The translations under genes and the position numbers were made by a program. A stretch of 21,948 nucleotides of DNA from contig JBBHKD010000016.1 in NCBI GenBank assembly GCA_037447605.1, positions 4,326 to 26,273 of the forward strand, in the 5' to 3' direction. Origin of the DNA: Zygnema circumcarinatum. Lineage: Eukaryota; Streptophyta; Zygnematophyceae; Zygnematales; Zygnemataceae. Shown here one piece after another: positions 17,045-21,948 of this stretch; within the stretch, counting starts at the first letter, position 1; each line of letters starts with the position of its first letter. A model generated the notes under the pieces. That model did not search any database and had not been told where the DNA came from. It saw only the letters and a list, made by a program, of their open reading frames with translations.

Positions 17045-17163
17045 TGTAGCGTAACGCTACAACGTGACCCTGGAGGCGTACTCATAGTGATACTATGACT
17101 ATCCCTTCATCTCAGCGCCTAGCGGATAGGTTAGGACGCTGCCAAGACCGCAAGAGGTCTTGG
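17045..17163 (+). repeat. Three consecutive palindromes opening the gypsy C LTR
   Basis: TGTAGCGTAACGCTACA (17045-17061), CATAGTGATACTATG (17083-17097), and CCAAGACC (17142-17149) with GGTCTTGG (17156-17163) around GCAAGA. All arms are perfect. The first two are exact matches to gypsy B 3' LTR; the third is only a 4-bp stem there. Confidence 0.75.
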
Positions 17164-17548
17164 GTCATCCTTGCCGCGGCGTGGGATCTTTGGATTACCG
17201 CCGTCCGTATCGGGTACGGACGCACTGACATATGGATCCCGCGCCAGAGATTTGTCGCGGCGCCGCCAAGATGCCGAGCGGCGTTGCCGCCGGGCGCTAC
17301 ATTCGCGAAAGATGCGGGCGGGTATCTTTTGATGCGCACCGCCTGCATCGTATCGACGCAGCCGGGACAAAGCCCCTGACTTCGTGACTTAGCCGTATGC
17401 CGCCGACGACGGCAAGTGCTGCTGCCACGACGCTGCCCCCGTGAGATGCCATGAGATCATTTGCTATACCATAACTCGGCTAAGGATCTTCGCCACGCCG
17501 CTGGCTCGATAAGGCCCCGCCCCCGCCCTCCATGCCGGGTAGGTCTAA

Positions 17549-17611
17549 CGGGAGCTTAAGGGGCTGCGCCCAGATGGGAGACCATCCGAGCACTTCAGGC
17601 TTAAAAGCATT
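17549..17611 (+). other. 5S rRNA-like conserved hairpin in gypsy C LTR
   Basis: GGGAGCTTAAGGGGCTGCGCC, then AGATGGGAGACCATC, with the GATGG-GAGA-CCATC fold at 17573-17586. One base differs from the gypsy B core. Confidence 0.4.
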
Positions 17612-17622
17612 GAGCCTACGCC

Positions 17623-17641
17623 CTCTCTCTCTCTCTCTCTC
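17623..17641 (+). repeat. (CT)9 microsatellite
   Basis: Uninterrupted CT dinucleotides inside the LTR, where the gypsy B LTRs have only short interrupted CT stretches; a local expansion in this copy. Confidence 0.85.
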
Positions 17642-17685
17642 CCTATTCCTTTGACGCTTTTATCGCGAAGGCCAGCGTTGTTACA

Positions 17686-18117
17686 TCGCACGTATCGCAT
17701 CGCCCATTTTCTTTTCGGGGTAGGCCGCCACCAAGCAGCGTATTTAGGGCGCCGTCAAACAGATGGCGCCGCCGCCACCTACCCCTTCCGCATTCTGGGA
17801 GGAGGACGTGGACATGGGCGCGAACCGTGGCTGACTCACGAATTTACGACACGGTCCCGAGCCGCCTTCTTCGCCATTTGGAATGATTCTGTTTACTCAG
17901 CTCGTCACGGGAGGATAGCTGCTGGGCCAGTACCAAGATAGAGGCTGCAAATAGGCTTCCACCAGAGGGGCGACCCACAGAGGTCGAGGCTGGGCTGCCC
18001 CCTGCTGGTGAGACCCTGGACACCCCTGCTGAGTATGAAGTCTGCATCCTCGTGATTTGATGAAATCCTCCGCCGAAGGGAGGCCGGCCACGATAAGAAC
18101 AGGAGGGCGCCGCTCGG
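17686..18117 (+). other. Gypsy C untranslated leader
   Basis: Between the LTR and the conserved MASQ start codon at 18118. No gene recognised. Short G/C-rich blocks match gypsy B 9430-9840 loosely. No primer site can be assigned. Confidence 0.45.
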
Positions 18118-19310
18118 ATGGCGAGCCAAGAAGACGCTGCCTGGAAGAACGTTGGCGCCTCCTGGCCAGATCTTCGAAAGGTGGTCTGCTATAACCGAAG
18201 GGACCCTCCCTCCAACTACTCTGTAAGCCTAATCGCCTCCTCCCGCCAATCTTAGCCGACAGAGAGGCAGCCTCCCAGTGAGAATAGAGAGTCACGCTCG
18301 TAGATGAATTGTGTACCTCCTTCGTCCTGGCTGTATCCGCAAGAGACGTAACTAGAGTTCCCAAATTAGGTTGAAACACGTGGCGCCGGGCCGCTTCCTT
18401 CTACGGAGCAAAATTTCTACCGCTCCTTTTTGAAGGAGGTGGTTGACCGCCAGCAAAGAATCCACCTTCGGCCGGTAAGCCGTTATGGATTCGGCTTACT
18501 CTATCAGTCCGCTCGCCAGGACTTCTCCCCCAGAATGCAATAAGGTTCCTCCGACTCTTATTGGGATCCACAAGATGCCGACCGGCCTAATCATCATTGA
18601 TGGACAAAGTGTTGGTACTCAGGAAGCACCCAATGCTCCTCGAAGGGACAATGGTGAACTTTGCTTCACCCGCTTGAAAAGTGTATGCTGCCTATGTCAC
18701 CGCAGTGCGCTAATTTATTAGAAGACTTTGAGAAGTTCGAGTCTTAACTTCTCAAACACTTTGGTATCCTCGATCCCGTTTGATGGATGTGTTCCAAATG
18801 CCTGGCGCGCATCGAAGCGTACGCAATTCCTACCGGAATTGCGGCGTTTGGGCTTCACTACTGCTTCCACTGACCGCAAGAATTTTCCTGCTCAGCTGCT
18901 GATTGAATGCGACGCTCGAAACAACCGCTAAATCCTCGCATCTTTGGAACCTTGGGGACCTATGGACGATGAGTCATGTTTGGTACCGGGCAGCCCAAAC
19001 TAACGTCAAGGCCTACAAATGGTGCAGTGGCCTTTCCCGGCCCCCGGCAGTGACATAAGGACCAACCTCATGCAGATCGCGGCCGAAAGGTCAGTCTAAA
19101 GTGGGGAATCCGCGAAGTAGGAAGGCAACTTCCTTCACCCTCGAAGCATAGCTTCAACGCCTCCAACGCCTAAACCGCTCCACAGAGATGGATGCTTTGA
19201 AAGCCGGAGAACAAGTGTTCGGGCCAAGCAGTAGGGCATATGTCTACGCATCGCCTATATCTTTCAAGAAAGATAAAGGGAAAAGGGTCAAGGATCCGCC
19301 CCACCCGCAG
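18118..19310 (+). pseudogene. Gypsy C gag, heavily decayed
   Basis: Begins ATGGCGAGCCAAGAAGACGC (MASQEDA), matching the start in gypsy B at 9841, and stays open for about 45 codons. EDFEKFES at 18721 is followed by an in-frame TAA (18745-18747), then LLKHFGILDP. The zinc knuckle near 19205-19250 reads KCSGQAVGHMSTH, so the second and last Cys are lost. Otherwise it is broken by indels throughout. Confidence 0.7.
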
Positions 19311-20150
19311 CTAGGGAGTCCCCGCCTGGGATAGATAAGGAAAGTGCCGCTTAGTCGCTATCACTGGTGAAGAAATGTATTCCCAGGAAGGATGAGCCCT
19401 AAAAGTGATTGGGGGTTTTCGCTGGGAACATGTTACCAGGTGCATCACAGTCTAATCGATTATTCATTGCTACCTTCTATGATTGTGGACTCCAAATGTA
19501 TTTCTAATGCCGCCTTTGATGTGTGAATGGGTATGTAATTATCTTGAATGCCAATGGGCGCTGATGCCTTAGTGCCGCGGCATTTGATGCTCATGCCATC
19601 AGCGGGTCGGGATCTCATGTGTGCTCGCCCGGCGAGTCCTGCCCTACAACATGTGGCGCTTAGGGCTTGCTGCATCATCGAAAGTGGTAAAGCTATGGAA
19701 AAAGGGCTTCTCCCTTCTTAGGTGGATGTCTGGAGCTCCCACCCATGTGCTGGTGAAATCTCCACATTCCCTTGTGTGGCGGACCGCGCGCCCCCACGCA
19801 CCAAATGTGCTACGGTCCATTTTCCACTTGGCTCATCGTGCAATGACCTTTCAAGGTTCACCGATGGGCACCGAAAGCGTCATTCCGGCCGACACCGGCG
19901 CTGACGCCAACTTTGTTAGCGCTAGCCTTGTGGAGAATCGTGGTGGTTTACAACAAAATTCATAGTGTAATCCTTTCGAGGATGGACGTGGCCGTATTTC
20001 TCGCGCCAAGGGCCAAGGAAGCTGAAGACGGAAGCATCGGTACCAACCGCCAGCTGATATCAAGTTGGCCCCTGGGCGACGTTTCCCCATCTTGGGAGCA
20101 ATGGTCGACGCTTATGGGCGCCTAGCTAGATTTTGTTATCCCTAATCGCC
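19311..20150 (+). pseudogene. Gypsy C gag-protease spacer and protease
   Basis: The open frame at 19621-19965 has the spacer KVVKLWKKGFSLLRW, LVKSPHSLVW and ARPHAPN shared with gypsy B, then VIPADTGADANFVSASLVEN. DTGA (residues 91-94) is the retropepsin active site, preserved here and lost in gypsy B. The frame breaks after VENRGG. A C-terminal LMGA-stop-LDFVIPN remnant appears near 20112-20146, corresponding to HMGAQLDF in gypsy B. Confidence 0.75.
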
Positions 20151-21348
20151 CCTCCTAAAGGAGGGAAGACGCATAACGCCGCAACCGTGCACTCCTTTCC
20201 GACCAGCCTCGCACATCTTTGTCGCTTCGGTGTTCTGGGCAAAGTAATTAAAAACGGTGAAAGATCTTGCTTATGGTGCAAAGCCGCCACGGCAACCGCA
20301 GGACGCCATGACGTGGGATCGTGAATGGCAACCCAACGCGGGTGAAACAATGCCATCTGTCCCAACTGTGTTTCAACCTTTGTTGAAGGCGTTTGAGGAT
20401 GTGTTCCCAGACGATCTGCCAAGGGGTTTGCCTCCAGCCCGAGGGGTGGGGCATACCATACCCCTTGAACCAGAAGAGACACCTCCTTGGAGGCCTATCT
20501 ATAGGCTTAGTCCAAAGGGAGGACCGGTGAGATGCGATGCAAGCAACCGCTAGTCCAGTAGGATATGTATCGGATTTAACCCGTACCTGCAGTCCCTGCT
20601 CCTATCCTTTCGCTTCAAGAAAAGGATGGTCTTTACCGGTCGCGCATCGACACGCAGACCGAACAAGATCAACAGAAAGAACAAAATTTTTACCGCCAAT
20701 AAATGATCCGCCGATCGCTCGCGAAGGGCGTAAGGTGTTCACCTCGGCCGACCTTGCCCAGAGTTGACACGATCCGGCCACGGACATGCTGCCGATGTGC
20801 CTAAGATTCGCGATTTCGACGCCATTGGTCACTTCCAATAAGTTCTACCTTGATCGACCAACGCCCCGGCCATTTTCCGCCGCGGATGAATGAGATGTTC
20901 GCCTATGATGGATGAGTTTGTCCCGGGTTCACCCGATGATATCCCAAGATTCATTAGCGATGACGGCGCACCTGTGCATGTGCTAAAGCCGCTCGAGGTG
21001 CCGCAAAACACACGTTTTATGCCAAGCGGAAGAAGTGTAACTTCATGCAACGGGAGTTGTTGTATCTTGGGCATATCTTGAATGATCAGGGCTTGAAGCC
21101 CGATCCAGCCAAGGTGTCTGCTGTTAAGACATGGGCTGTGCCGGCTGATCTTCATCAGTTGCGGTCGTTTCTTAGATTTGCAAATTACTTTCGTAAGTTT
21201 ATCCAAGGCTTTAGTAAAATTGGTACACCTTCACCAATTTGACACGCCTGTTATACATGTACGTGACACCGAGTGCCGTGTGGCCTTTTGATATGTTAGA
21301 TACGCTGACAAGACTCCACGCTTGGAGGTTGGTCGATCCCACCTACCA
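20151..21348 (+). pseudogene. Gypsy C reverse transcriptase
   Basis: Well preserved at 20340-20515 ([32 protein letters not shown]) and at 21008-21230 (thumb: [33 protein letters not shown]). Between them the palm is scrambled: the catalytic box reads SPDD (about 20928) where gypsy B has YLDD, and [11 protein letters not shown] is unreadable. 21008-21136 is identical base for base to 12800-12928 of gypsy B. Inactive. Confidence 0.82.
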
Positions 21349-21948
21349 TATGAGGTGGTATGTGACGCCTCTGGGTTCGCTTTGGGTGCGGTCTTGTTCC
21401 AAGACGACCAACCACTTGCTTACGAAAGTCGCAAGATGAACCCAGCTGAGCGAAACTACTCCGCCACAGAGCAGGAGCTCTTGGCCGTGGTTCACGCCCT
21501 GAGGACATGGCGTTGCTATTTGGAGGGGGCGGTGGCACTAACGCTGGTCACCGACCATCGTCCACTGACGTTCCTCTCCACGCAGCAAACTCTTTCAAGG
21601 CGGCAGGCACGTTGGTCTGAGTTCCTCCAACGGTTCGACTGCAAGTGGGTATACCGGCCTGGACGGCTGAACGTAGCGGACCCACTTAGCAGGCAACCCA
21701 TTCATCTAGCCTGGATGGTGCACTCGTCGACTCGGGTGTTGGTGGTACGAGATGGTGGAGACGAAGGGCCGGCCAACCCAGCGTTTACATTTCCAGTATG
21801 TTTTGTCAAAAACCCCTCCACCAGTGACGCAGTCAACCCTCCTGCTCTCTCTGATTTTAGACAGATGATTCAGGAGGGGTACACTGGTGATCCTTTGTTC
21901 CTGGACGGCCAAGGCAATGGCTATAAGAACAAGCTCGTGCTCAAAAAC
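21349..21948 (+). CDS. Gypsy C RNase H and integrase N-terminus, open to window end
   Basis: 200 open codons with no stop to the last base. YEVVCDASGFALGAVLF holds the first catalytic Asp, NYSATEQELLAVVHAL the Glu, LVTDHRPLTFL the second Asp and LNVADPLSRQP the last, so all four RNase H acids are present. SDFRQMIQEGYTGDPLFL and GYKNKLVLKN then lead into the integrase zinc finger, whose His/Cys lie beyond the window. The equivalent stretch of gypsy B (13257-13720) is destroyed. Confidence 0.87.

Larger units (their letters stand above)
17045..17685 (+). repeat. Gypsy C 5' LTR
   Basis: 641 bp from TGTAGCGTAACGCTACA to TGTTACA, homologous to both gypsy B LTRs. It keeps the palindromes at its start and the 5S-like hairpin, and it has gained a (CT)9 run near its end. 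Confidence 0.87.
17045..21948 (+). mobile_element. Gypsy C: Ty3/gypsy chromovirus-type element, 3' part outside window
   Basis: Same family as gypsy B, same strand, inserted in copia B RT after CTATC (17040-17044). 5' LTR, gag, protease, RT, RNase H and the start of integrase are present before the window ends. More decayed than gypsy B in gag and the RT core, better preserved in protease and RNase H. The 3' LTR and chromodomain are expected beyond 21948. Confidence 0.87.

Overview
This window looks like a repeat-rich stretch of a eukaryotic nuclear genome made almost entirely of nested, decayed LTR retrotransposons. No host gene, tRNA, rRNA gene or CRISPR array is recognisable. The copia primer site (TGGTATC, matching the 3' end of initiator-Met tRNA), the chromodomain Ty3/gypsy elements and the style of the pol genes suggest a plant or streptophyte alga. 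That assignment is inference; no taxonomic marker is present.

Layout, left to right. (1) 1-235 is uncharacterised sequence. (2) 236-1285, minus strand, is an intact 349-codon gag-type/retropepsin reading frame. Its first 29 codons come from a copy of the copia LTR end. (3) 1322-7546, minus strand, is 'copia A', a full-length but heavily frameshifted Ty1/copia element: LTR (1322-2348), RNase H, RT, integrase, protease, gag, primer site, LTR (6545-7546). (4) 7547-17044, minus strand, is 'copia B', a second copy of the same family joined head to tail to copia A. It consists of a 5'-truncated LTR (7547-8374), the RNase H C-terminus (8391-8771), and the RNase H N-terminus plus RT (15950-17044). 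(5) 8772-15949, plus strand, is 'gypsy B', a complete Ty3/gypsy chromodomain element inserted inside the RNase H of copia B. It carries LTRs, gag with a CCHC knuckle, a damaged protease, RT, a decayed RNase H, integrase, chromodomain and polypurine tract. (6) 17045-21948, plus strand, is 'gypsy C', a second member of the same gypsy family. It is inserted in the RT of copia B and runs off the window end in the integrase zinc finger.

The two copies of each family act as references for each other. Copia A shows the uninterrupted target into which gypsy B inserted. Gypsy C keeps the protease DTGA motif and RNase H that gypsy B has lost, while gypsy B keeps the RT, gag knuckle, integrase and chromodomain.

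The most interesting signals are these. The copia gag start codon lies inside the LTR and the frame crosses the primer site. The same LTR-encoded leader is fused in frame to the intact protease ORF at 236-1285. A large conserved ACGT-core palindrome sits beside the TATA-like sequence in the copia LTR. Consecutive perfect palindromes open the gypsy LTR, which also carries a 5S rRNA-like GGATGGGAGACC hairpin. Finally, blocks of perfect identity alternate abruptly with blocks full of indels, which may be an assembly-quality artefact and limits every statement about decay.
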